A stretch of DNA of 64,000 bases from contig JAAWBG010000065.1 of NCBI GenBank assembly GCA_022792535.1, forward strand, positions 1 through 64,000. The letters are read 5' to 3'. The position numbers and the translations under genes were made by a program. Source of the DNA: Lachnospiraceae bacterium (GTDB lineage Bacteria > Bacillota > Clostridia > Lachnospirales > Lachnospiraceae). Positions 1-7,204 of this stretch are shown piece after piece; positions within the stretch are counted from its first letter, which is position 1, and each line of letters opens with the position of its first letter. The notes beneath the pieces are model-generated. The model was not told the origin of the DNA and searched no databases. It saw only the letters and a list, made by a program, of their open reading frames with translations.

Positions 1-182
1 AAAGTATCTTTCCTATAAGAGAAAAATAATATGCGCACTCGCACAAGAGGTAAAAGATTGCTTCGCAATTGTGCTCGGCGCGCAAAGTGTCCAGGCCCCT
101 CATGAGTGAGAGGGGAGGGGAGATGAAGTGGGCCTGTCCGCTTTGTTCTCTTATAGGAAAGACCTTGTCCCGCTAACGAGTG
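1..182. repeat. Palindromic intergenic element, copy A
   Basis: A 17-bp perfect inverted repeat, TCTTTCCTATAAGAGAA at 7-23 and its complement at 146-162, encloses nested stems: CAAAG 83-87 with CTTTG 141-145, CAGGCCC 92-98 with GGGCCTG 130-136, and a small ATTGC/GCAAT hairpin near 57-70. Copy B begins at 183 and repeats the first 90 or so bases almost exactly. It lies downstream of the minus-strand pot operon. It may be a dispersed palindromic repeat or a structured RNA; no coding frame is seen. Confidence 0.75.
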
Positions 183-330
183 AAAGTATCTTTCCTATAA
201 GAGAAAAATAATATGCGCACTCGCACAAGAGGTAAAAGATTGTTTCGCAATTGTGCTCGGCGCAGCAAACCGTCCAGGTCCCTCATGAGTGAGGGATTCA
301 GGGAGTTGAAGCGGACCTGTCCGCTTTTTT
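183..330. repeat. Palindromic intergenic element, copy B
   Basis: This is a second copy of the element at 1-182. The left arm and the following 70 bases are nearly identical. The inner stem is CAGGTCC 275-281 with GGACCTG 313-319, so a C-G pair of copy A is replaced by T-A on both arms. The right outer arm of copy A is missing. The copy ends in GCGGAC-CT-GTCCGC followed by six T, which can act as a plus-strand terminator. Confidence 0.7.
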
Positions 331-343
331 ATTTGAGACAGAT

Positions 344-1405
344 TTAATCTGCCGCTTTGACTTCTTTCCACAGAAGGCTGAGCTTCATGGTAGAAGCATC
401 GTCCAGCGGTTTTAATACTTCACAGTTATCCAGTGTCTCTTTTGGCGGAAAGATCGTGGTGTCTTCCTGAAGTTCCGGGTCCAGAGAAGCTTTTGTCTTC
501 TGGTTGGGCGTAGCATAGTATACATAGTCAAAATTCATCATAGAAATATCTTCCCGGCAGAGGAAATTTAGAAATTTTTCCGCATTTTCTTTGTGTTTGG
601 CTGATTTTGGAATAAACCAGGAATCAATCCACATATTAGAACCTTCTTCCGGTACCGAGAAGGCAAGTTTGTCGTTAAATTCCAAAGCGTATCCTGCTTC
701 ACCGGAGTATACCAGCGCCATAGCTGCATTTTCTCCGATCATTTCATCTTGTGCCTCGTCTACCAGATAGGAGTATACCAAAGGTTTCTGCTGAATCAGC
801 ATATCCTGGGCCTGTTTTAATATTTTTTCATCTGTCGTGTTTAGGGAGCTTCCTAACAGCTTTAAAGCGACCATAAAAGAATCCCGGACAGAATCGGCCA
901 TAATAATCTGGCCGGAATACTCTTCATCCCACAGAATATTCCAGGAATTGACTTTGGATTCATCTACCATATCTTTGTTATAGAGGATTCCCACCGTTCC
1001 AAAAAAGTAGGGAATGGAATATTTGTTTTCCGGGTCAAAAGATTTGGAAAAATCAAAGTAAACAGGGTCTAGATTTTCAACCAGCGGAAGATTGTCAAAG
1101 TCTATCTCTAACACTTCATCTTCTTGAATCAGTTTTTCGATCATGTAATCAGAGGTACAGATCAGATCGTAATCGATAGCTCCGGCACGATATTTGGTGT
1201 ACATATTTTCCGGAGTCACATATTCTTCGTATTCCACTTTGATGCCGGTTTCCTCTTCAAACATTTCAATTGCTTCAGGGTCTAAATATTTTCCATAGTT
1301 CAGGATCACCAGAGAATCTTCGGAACTCTTAGAACTACATCCCGTCAGTAATCCTGCCAAAAGAAGGCAGATCAAAAGAAATCCCGTTATTTTTTTTAAT
1401 TTCAT
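344..1405 (-). CDS. potD: Spermidine/putrescine-binding lipoprotein PotD
   Basis: Extracellular substrate-binding subunit of the polyamine ABC importer encoded with potA, potB and potC. The 353-residue product begins with a lysine-rich start, a hydrophobic segment and a lipobox ending LLTGC (Cys23), so it should be a membrane-anchored lipoprotein. The remainder fits the PotD/PotF family: the NYGKYLDPEAIEMFEEETGI opening, and YYATPNQ near the C-terminus. The start at 1405 is chosen because AAGGAGA lies just upstream and the signal peptide follows directly; a start 16 codons further out would overlap potC. It is the last gene of the minus-strand operon regulator-potA-potB-potC-potD. Which polyamine it binds cannot be read from sequence alone. 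Confidence 0.93.
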   Translation of the reverse strand: MKLKKITGFLLICLLLAGLLTGCSSKSSEDSLVILNYGKYLDPEAIEMFEEETGIKVEYEEYVTPENMYTKYRAGAIDYDLICTSDYMIEKLIQEDEVLEIDFDNLPLVENLDPVYFDFSKSFDPENKYSIPYFFGTVGILYNKDMVDESKVNSWNILWDEEYSGQIIMADSVRDSFMVALKLLGSSLNTTDEKILKQAQDMLIQQKPLVYSYLVDEAQDEMIGENAAMALVYSGEAGYALEFNDKLAFSVPEEGSNMWIDSWFIPKSAKHKENAEKFLNFLCREDISMMNFDYVYYATPNQKTKASLDPELQEDTTIFPPKETLDNCEVLKPLDDASTMKLSLLWKEVKAAD

Positions 1406-1415
1406 AAAAGTCTCC

Positions 1416-2198
1416 TTACAGTTCATTTTTCTCTTTTCGGGCAGAAGGGCCAAAGTTCATAAACAGCAGCAGTACAAATGCCAGGAGGAACAAAATGGTG
1501 GACAATGCATACATTTCCGGGCGGATTCCTTTGCGCATTTCTGTGTAGATCATGGTAGAAAGGGTATTGATGCCGGCGCCTTTCGTAAAATAGGTGACAG
1601 AGAAATCGTCCAGGGACATAGTCATCGCCATCAAAAAACCAGAAAATACGCCAGGACGTATCTGAGGCCAAAGAATTTTGAAAAAGGCCTGCCAGGGAGT
1701 TGCGCCAAGGTCCAGGGCAGCTTCGTAGGTAGTGCGGCTGCTTTGTTTTAATTTAGGCAGTACATTTAAGATTACATAGGGAATGTTAAATGTAATATGG
1801 GCAAGTAATACGGTGCTCATTCCCAGCCTTGTAAACCGTACGAACAAAAGCATCATGGAAATACCAGTTACAATGTCTGCGTTGAGCAGAGGTATGTTGG
1901 CGGCTCCGATCATAATAGCCTGATTCCGCTTTTTCATGGCGTCTATGCCGAGAGCAGCCAGAGTGCCCAGAAAAGTGGCGATCAGGGCAGAGGCCAGAGA
2001 AATAAATAAAGTGGTGCCAAAAGCAGTCATGATGGAACTGCTGGAAAAGAGGCCCTGATACCATTTTAAAGTAAATCCGCCCCACTGTACCCTTGTTTTG
2101 GAATTGTTAAAGGACAAGATAATCAGCACCAAAATGGGAAGGTACAAAAATAAAAAGATAAAAAACAGATAGATCCGTTGAAAAGATTTTTTTACCAT
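1416..2198 (-). CDS. potC: Polyamine ABC transporter permease PotC
   Basis: Inner-membrane permease of the spermidine/putrescine importer. The 260-residue product has about six hydrophobic segments and the cytoplasmic EAA loop (YEAALDLGATPWQAFFKILWPQ) that docks on PotA. The length is usual for PotC. The start follows an AAGGAGG site and overlaps the potB end by 7 bases, which indicates translational coupling. PotD follows after 10 bases. It pairs with PotB to form the channel. Confidence 0.93.
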   Translation of the reverse strand: MVKKSFQRIYLFFIFLFLYLPILVLIILSFNNSKTRVQWGGFTLKWYQGLFSSSSIMTAFGTTLFISLASALIATFLGTLAALGIDAMKKRNQAIMIGAANIPLLNADIVTGISMMLLFVRFTRLGMSTVLLAHITFNIPYVILNVLPKLKQSSRTTYEAALDLGATPWQAFFKILWPQIRPGVFSGFLMAMTMSLDDFSVTYFTKGAGINTLSTMIYTEMRKGIRPEMYALSTILFLLAFVLLLFMNFGPSARKEKNEL

Positions 2199-3013
2199 AC
2201 GCCGGCGCCTCCTTCCTCTCCTTTTGAACTCATCAGGGCCATACTTGCGATCACAAATATCATCAATACCAGAGAAAGGCCGGAGCCTAAATTCCAGTTG
2301 TATTCCTGCATAAATGCCTGTTCAATTACATTTCCGATCAGAAGCACCTTGCCTCCGCCTAACAGGTCAGAGATGGCGAAAGAGGTCAGAGCGGGAACAA
2401 AAACCATGGTAATGCCGCTTACCACGCCAGGCATGGTAAGGGGGACAATGATCCGGAAAAAAATGGTAATATTTCCAGCGCCTAAATCTTTGGCAGCCTC
2501 AATGATATCTTCCTGAATCCGGGCCATGGCGTTATAGATTGGAAGGATCATAAAAGGAAGGAAGTCGTAAACCATGCAGAATACCACAGCGGAAGGGGTA
2601 TTCAATACGTCTAATCCAGGCAGTCCCAATGCCGCCAGAAAGGTATTGATCACACCATTGTTGGATAACAGCAGTTTCCAGGCCAGGATCCGCAGCATAA
2701 AGTTCATCCACATGGGAAGGATGAAGATAAACACGATAAAGCTCTGGGAGTTTGTTTTCATATTGTTTAAGATCATGGCCAGGGGATAGGACAGGATCAA
2801 ACAGATTCCGGTACAGATCAAAGCCAGTTTTAATGAAAGTATCAAGGATTTTACATGGATAGATGCAAAAATTGAACTTACATTTAATAAAGTGAAATGT
2901 CCGCTGGTAGTGGTGAAGGCATAATACAAAATCACGATCACAGGAAGCAGGACAAATCCGGCCATCCACAGCAGATAAGGGCCTGCCAAAAGCTGGCGTT
3001 TTAAATTATTCAT
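2192..3013 (-). CDS. potB: Polyamine ABC transporter permease PotB
   Basis: Second permease of the polyamine importer, 273 residues. It has a typical PotB N-terminus ([17 protein letters not shown]), further membrane segments and the EAA loop ([22 protein letters not shown]). Two starts are possible. ATG at 3013 has a GGCGGTGG ribosome site at good spacing and overlaps the potA stop by 8 bases. The outer ATGs at 3037 and 3034 have no clear site and would add MMKRRWNQ. The inner start is preferred. It overlaps potC at its 3' end. Confidence 0.92.
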   Translation of the reverse strand: MNNLKRQLLAGPYLLWMAGFVLLPVIVILYYAFTTTSGHFTLLNVSSIFASIHVKSLILSLKLALICTGICLILSYPLAMILNNMKTNSQSFIVFIFILPMWMNFMLRILAWKLLLSNNGVINTFLAALGLPGLDVLNTPSAVVFCMVYDFLPFMILPIYNAMARIQEDIIEAAKDLGAGNITIFFRIIVPLTMPGVVSGITMVFVPALTSFAISDLLGGGKVLLIGNVIEQAFMQEYNWNLGSGLSLVLMIFVIASMALMSSKGEEGGAGVW

Positions 3014-4079
3014 CTGATTCCACCGCCTTTTCATCACTGGATTCTGGTTTATTCATGATCTGAATGTTAAAGGGGTCTACTTTGATTCCCACATGGGAGC
3101 CTACAGGATGCATCTGAGTGGTCTGCACCAGCCATTCATAGCCATTGGCCATTACCTCGATTTCCCAGTGAACGCCTTTAAAAATCAAGGAGGTGACGTC
3201 ACCTTCCAGCATACCTTGCTCTGGAGCTACCAGTTCTACATCTTCCGGCCGGATTACCACATCCACAGGCGTTTGAACGCCGAAGCCTTCGTCCACGCAG
3301 GGGAAATTTACGTCCAAAACTTTTACCAGGCGGTCTTTTAACATAATGCCGTCGATAATATTGCTCTCTCCGATAAAATCAGCCACAAAAGCGTTGGTAG
3401 GTTCGTTGTAGATATCTTCCGGCGTGCCGATCTGCTGGATATAGCCCTGATTCATGACCACAATGGTGTCAGACATGGTCAATGCCTCCTCCTGGTCGTG
3501 AGTGACATAGATAAAAGTAATGCCCAGCTCGTTTTTCAGGCGGATCAATTCATACTGCATATCCTGGCGCAGCTTTAGATCTAATGCTCCCAGAGGTTCA
3601 TCTAGCAGCAGGACTTTAGGTTCATTGACAATGGCCCGGGCGATAGCGATCCGCTGCTGCTGGCCGCCGCTTAGAGATTCCATACGACGTTTTTCAAAAC
3701 CATCCAGATTGACCAGTTTTAGGGCGTACTTGATCTTGTCATCAATGTAAGATTTAGGTTTTTTCTTAATTTTTAAGCCGAAAGCAATATTTTCTGCAAT
3801 AGACATATGGGGAAACAAGGCGTATTTTTGAAATACGGTATTCAACTGCCTTTGATTCGGAGAAAGAGCCGTGATATCTTTTCCGTCAAAAATCACATGG
3901 CCCTGGTCTGGTGTTTCAAAACCGCCGATAATCCGAAGAGTAGTGGTTTTTCCACAGCCGGAAGGTCCCAGCAAAGTTAAAAATTCATTTTCCCGGATAT
4001 ACAAATTCAGGTCGTCTAGTACGGTCTGTCCGTCAAATGATTTGGTGATATGTTGTAAATCAATCAGTCGTTTGCTCAT
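3006..4079 (-). CDS. potA: Polyamine ABC transporter ATPase PotA
   Basis: Energising ATPase of the polyamine importer, 357 residues. Visible are Walker [10 protein letters not shown] at residues 38-46, the signature [15 protein letters not shown], Walker [13 protein letters not shown], the switch histidine in [11 protein letters not shown], and a C-terminal TOBE-type domain ([11 protein letters not shown] onward), as in the PotA/CysA class. A clean AGGAGG site precedes the start. It is the first transporter gene, 14 bases after the regulator gene. A role in polyamine rather than other organic-cation uptake is inferred from PotD. Confidence 0.94.
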   Translation of the reverse strand: MSKRLIDLQHITKSFDGQTVLDDLNLYIRENEFLTLLGPSGCGKTTTLRIIGGFETPDQGHVIFDGKDITALSPNQRQLNTVFQKYALFPHMSIAENIAFGLKIKKKPKSYIDDKIKYALKLVNLDGFEKRRMESLSGGQQQRIAIARAIVNEPKVLLLDEPLGALDLKLRQDMQYELIRLKNELGITFIYVTHDQEEALTMSDTIVVMNQGYIQQIGTPEDIYNEPTNAFVADFIGESNIIDGIMLKDRLVKVLDVNFPCVDEGFGVQTPVDVVIRPEDVELVAPEQGMLEGDVTSLIFKGVHWEIEVMANGYEWLVQTTQMHPVGSHVGIKVDPFNIQIMNKPESSDEKAVESDE

Positions 4080-4093
4080 GGCCGATTATCCTC

Positions 4094-4633
4094 CTAAAAA
4101 CTTGGGGGAGTGGAAACCCAAAGAATAGCAGCTTCCCTGCCGCCGCAATTTTCGATATAGTGTTTTTTTCCTGCGTCAAAATAAAAGGACTCTCCTTGTT
4201 TCACTACGAAGGACCGGGTGCCGTAACAGAGCCGGATGGAGCCTTTCAGCACATATCCGAATTCTTCCGCTTCATGGGGAAGCTGCAGTTCGGAGGTGCC
4301 GTGCGGCGCAAGTTTCATCAGCACCGGTTCCATGGCATTCTTTTGCGCGTTGGGAATGATCCATTGGATGGTGTGGTGCAGTTCTTCATTTTCTTTGATA
4401 AAATAGTCTTCTTGTTTAAATACGATCTGTTCTGGTTCCTGATCTGTGAAGAATTCAGCCGGCGTAGTGCCTAAGCATTGAATGATGTCCAGCAGAGTTC
4501 CCACAGAAGGAGAGGTAAGATTGCGTTCCACCTGGGAAATAAACCCTTTGGAAAGCTCACTTCGATCTGCCAGCTCCTGCTGGGTCAGTCCGTATTGTAT
4601 GCGCAGCTCTTTCATTCGGTGTCCAATATCCAT
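4094..4633 (-). CDS. XRE-family regulator with cupin sensor domain
   Basis: DNA-binding regulator of 179 residues: a helix-turn-helix at about residues 6-60 (LTQQELADRSELSKGFISQVERN) and a C-terminal cupin fold (HEAEEFGYVLKGSIRLCYG onward) that would bind an effector. This PuuR-like arrangement is common upstream of polyamine transporters. The start at 4633 is chosen because AAAGGATG stands six bases before it; the ATG nine bases upstream would overlap that site. It is the first gene of the pot operon. The palindrome at 4719-4741 in its promoter is the likely operator, making it an autoregulated repressor or sensor of polyamine level (inferred). Confidence 0.85.
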   Translation of the reverse strand: MDIGHRMKELRIQYGLTQQELADRSELSKGFISQVERNLTSPSVGTLLDIIQCLGTTPAEFFTDQEPEQIVFKQEDYFIKENEELHHTIQWIIPNAQKNAMEPVLMKLAPHGTSELQLPHEAEEFGYVLKGSIRLCYGTRSFVVKQGESFYFDAGKKHYIENCGGREAAILWVSTPPSF

Positions 4634-4718
4634 AAAAGTCATCCTTTCTGGCTGGAGTCTGCTTGTTAAAGATAAACTTTGAGTATAGTAATTGTAAAGT
4701 CAAACTGATAATGTATTT

Positions 4719-4773
4719 TTTGTTTAATAATAATAAACAAAATCTATTATAAAGAGAAACCAGAAAATGTCAA
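4719..4773 (-). promoter_or_regulatory. pot operon promoter with palindromic operator
   Basis: On the minus strand, -35 TTGACA (4773-4768) and -10 TATAAT (4751-4746) are separated by 16 bases. The predicted start of transcription falls inside a palindrome TTTGTTTA-N7-TAAACAAA (4719-4741). An XRE dimer bound there would block initiation; the regulator at 4094-4633 is the natural candidate. Confidence 0.7.
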
Positions 4774-4855
4774 TAGAAATGTGAGAGAAAAAGGCAAATT
4801 AGATCAGGCCACGGCTGAACTGCTGTGAAAAGTTTAATTTTCATAAAAAAGGGGA

Positions 4856-4884
4856 TTGCAAAATTTGGAGAAAGCAGATATAAT
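4856..4884 (+). promoter_or_regulatory. tRNA-Thr promoter
   Basis: TTGCAA at 4856-4861, a 17-base spacer, then TATAAT at 4879-4884, about 50 bases before the mature tRNA 5' end. Confidence 0.7.
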
Positions 4885-4932
4885 AAACAAGGATTTGGGG
4901 TTTCAGGTGGAAAAGATGTAGATTGTAAATAT

Positions 4933-5005
4933 GCCAAAGTGGCGCAGTTGGTAGCGCGTCGCATTCGTAATGCGTAGGTCGAGGGTTCGAGTCCCTTCTT
5001 TGGCT
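4933..5005 (+). tRNA. tRNA-Thr (anticodon CGT)
   Basis: A 73-base cloverleaf: acceptor GCCAAAG with CTTTGGC, D stem GCGC/GCGC, anticodon loop TTCGTAA giving CGT, T stem GAGGG/CCCTT with loop TTCGAGT, discriminator T. The 27-43 pair of the anticodon stem is a T-T mismatch; the other pairs hold. CCA is not encoded. Confidence 0.95.
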
Positions 5006-5009
5006 TAGA

Positions 5010-5042
5010 ACAGGAGCTGTAATATCAGCTCCTGTTTGCGTT
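5010..5042 (+). terminator. Hairpin after tRNA-Thr
   Basis: Perfect 10-bp stem ACAGGAGCTG/CAGCTCCTGT (5010-5019, 5026-5035) with a 6-base loop and a short T-rich tail. It separates the tRNA from the following transferase gene. Confidence 0.65.
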
Positions 5043-5066
5043 GAGTAAGGTGCAGAGGTTTGTAAA

Positions 5067-5774
5067 ATGAAAAATCAGGGAATGATATATTATGCATTTT
5101 GTTCCGGTAAATCAGAAACGCCGGGAAAATATCTGGAATATCAGAGGAGAATTGCGGATCAGATATTAGATTACGGTTTTAGAAAGAAATTTGGCATTCA
5201 GTTTGAACGGGAAAAGCTGAAAAAGGGAGAGCATGGGAAACCCTGTTGGCAGGGAGAAGAAAAGGTTTGTTTTAATGTGAGCAATACAGAAGGTTTGGTG
5301 GCGTGCGCCCTTTCAGAGTGCGAGGTTGGAGTGGATGCAGAGAAAATCCGAAGAATACGAATGCCGGTGGTCCGGCGCAGCTGCAGTCTGCAGGAGCTTT
5401 CTTATATTTTTGAAAAAGAGGCGGAGTGGAATCTGCAGGAGCATATTCAGAATAGGGGGACAGAAAATTTAGAAAATAGTCTGGATTTTTGGAAAAGCAA
5501 GAGAGAACTGGAAGAAAGGGAACAAGAACGTTTTTTTCAGATCTGGACCTTAAAAGAGAGTTATCTTAAGATGACAGGAGAAGGGCTGCATTTTCCCATC
5601 AGAGATGTGGAATTTAAGAGAAAAGAAATAGAATCAGGATTAAATATTTCGTGTAATTATACTGCTTTCTTTCAACAGAAGAAAATAAAGGAGTATTGGC
5701 TGACGGTATGTACCCAGGAAGAGAGGGAGATTTTGTGGGAGGAAGTGAGATTGGAGGATTTGCGAGGGAAATAG
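5067..5774 (+). CDS. 4'-phosphopantetheinyl transferase (Sfp type)
   Basis: Transfers the phosphopantetheine arm of CoA to the serine of acyl or peptidyl carrier proteins. The 235-residue product shows the two Mg2+/catalytic motifs of the Sfp superfamily: VGVDAEKI around residues 87-94 and IWTLKESYLK around 159-168. The length agrees with the Sfp group rather than the short AcpS group. No carrier protein or synthase gene is adjacent, so the substrate is unknown. The ATG has only a weak ribosome site (TGCAGAGGTTTG). It converges with the broken permease gene, with a nested palindrome between them. Confidence 0.85.
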   Translation: MKNQGMIYYAFCSGKSETPGKYLEYQRRIADQILDYGFRKKFGIQFEREKLKKGEHGKPCWQGEEKVCFNVSNTEGLVACALSECEVGVDAEKIRRIRMPVVRRSCSLQELSYIFEKEAEWNLQEHIQNRGTENLENSLDFWKSKRELEEREQERFFQIWTLKESYLKMTGEGLHFPIRDVEFKRKEIESGLNISCNYTAFFQQKKIKEYWLTVCTQEEREILWEEVRLEDLRGK

Positions 5775-5781
5775 GACTTAT

Positions 5782-5880
5782 GGGGCTGCCTGAAAGTGCG
5801 GGGATTTTCCAACATATTCCAGCAAGATTGTGGATCTCAGGTTCGTATCTTGTGAAAATCTCTCAATTTAAGACAGCCCC
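5782..5880. other. Nested palindromic structure between convergent genes
   Basis: Three nested inverted repeats: 5782-5791 with 5871-5880 (GGGGCTGCCT against AGACAGCCCC, 9 of 10 pairs), GATTTTC 5803-5809 with GAAAATC 5854-5860, and CAAGAT 5823-5828 with ATCTTG 5847-5852. A T-rich run follows on the plus strand. It may be a long bidirectional terminator or a repeat element; no ORF is supported. Confidence 0.45.
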
Positions 5881-5913
5881 TTTCTATTGCGCCTGCTGTG
5901 TCTGACAAGACCT

Positions 5914-6030
5914 TTAAGTCAGATGTTTTAGATAACGATTTTCCAGTACATTGATCAGACTGTAAAGGCCCCAGGCCAGGATGCATAAAATTACGATGGA
6001 CATAATGACCCAGTCTAGTTTGAATACCTG
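5914..6030 (-). pseudogene. 3' fragment of the interrupted ABC permease gene
   Basis: The minus-strand frame here reads QVFKLDWVIMSIVILCI and continues to NRYLKHLT and a stop. This is the last transmembrane segment and C-terminal tail expected for a NitT/TauT-type permease, without any start codon. The 5' part of the same gene is at 10468-11157. Joining the two at AATACCTG (6023-6030 and 10460-10467) gives a continuous reading frame of about 268 residues, a normal length for the family. The fragment is therefore the displaced 3' end of the permease gene, separated by the 4.4-kb recombinase element. Confidence 0.88.
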
Positions 6031-6044
6031 AGAATACAAACTGT
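6011..6044. other. Left attachment junction (attL)
   Basis: The core AATACCTG (6023-6030) joins host permease sequence on the left to the element on the right. The element-side arm CTGAGAATACAAACTGT (6028-6044) is an inverted match (15 of 17) of the arm at 10440-10456, as expected for an imperfectly palindromic attP of a large serine integrase. Confidence 0.82.
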
Positions 6045-6073
6045 AAAAGTACTTTTATTTTTCTTAAAAAGTG

Positions 6074-6102
6074 TTGAAAAATCGGAAGATTTTAATTGTA
6101 AT
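6074..6102 (+). promoter_or_regulatory. Promoter of the small toxin gene
   Basis: TTGAAA at 6074-6079, 17-base spacer, TGTAAT at 6097-6102, roughly 90 bases before the 27-codon ORF at 6200. It lies wholly inside the element. Confidence 0.6.
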
Positions 6103-6199
6103 CGGCAAAGCAAAATGTTAAAATACAGATGTATAATTGAACAGAGCAGAAGATAGCCTGGTGATTGCCTTCGGAAATAAACGGAGGAGGAAGTGTGGC

Positions 6200-6283
6200 A
6201 TGGATACACTTGAAGTGTTGACATTGGTGCTGGTAATTTTTGCAGCGCTTACCTACATAGAAAATCATCATAAAAAGAAATAG
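6200..6283 (+). CDS. Putative holin-like type I toxin (27 aa)
   Basis: A 27-residue peptide: a short polar start (MDTLE), about 15 hydrophobic residues (VLTLVLVIFAALTYI), and a basic end (HHKKK). This matches the short holin-like toxin family of Firmicutes (TxpA/BsrG-like), which insert in the cell's own membrane. GGAGGAGG at 6183-6190 is a very strong ribosome site. The gene has its own promoter and terminator. An opposite-strand promoter just inside that terminator produces RNA antisense to the 3' end of the message, the usual type I antitoxin layout. The family call is from memory of pattern and context. Confidence 0.75.
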   Translation: MDTLEVLTLVLVIFAALTYIENHHKKK

Positions 6284-6380
6284 CTATCCCCTATGACCGT
6301 AGAGGATAGCTGGTAACTATAAATTACTGCAATATCCGAAGCGTAGTCATTGGACATGCAAGTATCCTTTGGCTGCCTCT
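6272..6380 (-). ncRNA. Putative antisense RNA antitoxin
   Basis: On the minus strand a promoter (TTGAAA 6415-6410, 17-base spacer, TATAAT 6392-6387) predicts a start near 6380. Transcription runs toward the toxin and meets the hairpin AGCTATCC/GGATAGCT (6304-6311 with 6282-6289), followed on that strand by ATTTCTTTTT, a good terminator. The resulting RNA of about 100 bases would be complementary to the end of the toxin ORF and its 3' untranslated region. The transcript is inferred and not demonstrated. Confidence 0.65.
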
Positions 6381-6386
6381 AAGTAG

Positions 6387-6415
6387 ATTATACATAGGGT
6401 ACTTGATTTTTTCAA
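6387..6415 (-). promoter_or_regulatory. Promoter of the antisense RNA
   Basis: Minus-strand TTGAAA (6415-6410) and TATAAT (6392-6387) with a 17-base spacer. It overlaps the toxin-message terminator, so both transcripts share about 100 bases. Confidence 0.68.
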
Positions 6416-6427
6416 GTACCCTTTTTA
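6397..6427 (+). terminator. Terminator of the toxin transcript
   Basis: GGGTACTTG (6397-6405) and CAAGTACCC (6413-6421) form a 9-bp stem followed by TTTTT. Confidence 0.8.
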
Positions 6428-6467
6428 AATTTCCGTAAGATAAAAATATTTGCGACAAAATAAGTTT

Positions 6468-6677
6468 TTAAGGCTCGTCAACCCTTCCTAGTAAATAATC
6501 GGTAGAAACCTGAAAATAATCGGCCATTTTTCCGAGAATGATGGTGTCTGGATTTCGAACACCGGATTCATAATATTGGTAAGCTCTGATAGAGATACCA
6601 ATGGAATTTGCAATCTCGATTTGTGTTAGATTCTGTTCTTTTTTCAATTGTCTTAATCTTGAACTTAAATTGGCCAT
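6468..6677 (-). CDS. Small XRE-family DNA-binding protein
   Basis: A 69-residue protein that is almost only a Cro/CI-type helix-turn-helix (LTQIEIANSIGISIRAYQYYESG, residues about 18-40) with the common end STDYLLGR. It is a clear paralogue of the next gene upstream (6734-6952): the shared blocks include GISxRAYQYYExG and the STDxLLGR end. The pair probably represses the element's own promoters. Read-through of this minus-strand transcript would enter the antisense RNA region at 6380 (inferred). Confidence 0.82.
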   Translation of the reverse strand: MANLSSRLRQLKKEQNLTQIEIANSIGISIRAYQYYESGVRNPDTIILGKMADYFQVSTDYLLGRVDEP

Positions 6678-6733
6678 GTGATCACCTAGTAAATTGGAAG
6701 CCTAAACAGGCATAACGTATGAAATAGAGAAAC

Positions 6734-6952
6734 TTAGTTTATGTTAGGATTATCTGTTCTTCCCAGTAAAAAATCTGTAGATATTTCGAAATAATCTGCT
6801 AATTTTTCTAGAATTTCAATATCAGGTTTTCTTTCACCAGCCTCGTAATATTGATAAGCCCGAAGAGAAATACCGATAGCATTAGCAATGTCTTTTTGAA
6901 AAAGATTTCTTTCATTTTTAAGATCTTTCAGTCTTTCACTAAAATTTGGCAT
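6734..6952 (-). CDS. Small XRE-family DNA-binding protein (paralogue)
   Basis: A 72-residue helix-turn-helix protein closely related to its downstream neighbour at 6468-6677. Key elements are FQKDIANAIGISLRAYQYYEAG and the STDFLLGR end. The start at 6952 is chosen because TTAGGAG lies seven bases upstream; a longer frame back to 7027 lacks a ribosome site. The two genes look like a tandem duplication with divergence. The region upstream (6953-7204) is a divergent promoter region; GCAC-GATT-GTGC near 7012-7025 could be an operator. Confidence 0.82.
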   Translation of the reverse strand: MPNFSERLKDLKNERNLFQKDIANAIGISLRAYQYYEAGERKPDIEILEKLADYFEISTDFLLGRTDNPNIN

Positions 6953-7088
6953 AAAATCTCCTAAAACCTCTTGATATGCATGAATGTGCGTGCTAATATA
7001 AGAGTACAAAAACGCACGATTGTGCATAAATGAAGTTTCACATCTGATTACTTCTGCTGACTATCAATGTCAAAAAAATGTATATTTA

Positions 7089-7117
7089 TTGAACATTAAT
7101 CGTTTCATAAGTATATA
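7089..7117 (+). promoter_or_regulatory. Promoter of the 7205 gene
   Basis: TTGAAC (7089-7094), 17-base spacer, TATATA (7112-7117). It faces away from the XRE pair and is probably controlled by them. Confidence 0.5.
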
Positions 7118-7204
7118 AGGGCAATCTAATTATAACTTTCAATAAAGGTAGTGTCAATTTCTATTCTTTTGAAAGTGTTTTTGTGTTGGAAAAGAGGTGA
7201 AATA

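Noticed and set aside
6015-6224. A 69-residue minus-strand ORF over the toxin promoter and attL
   Set aside because: It crosses the recombination core in a different frame from the permease remnant and has no ribosome site or family resemblance.
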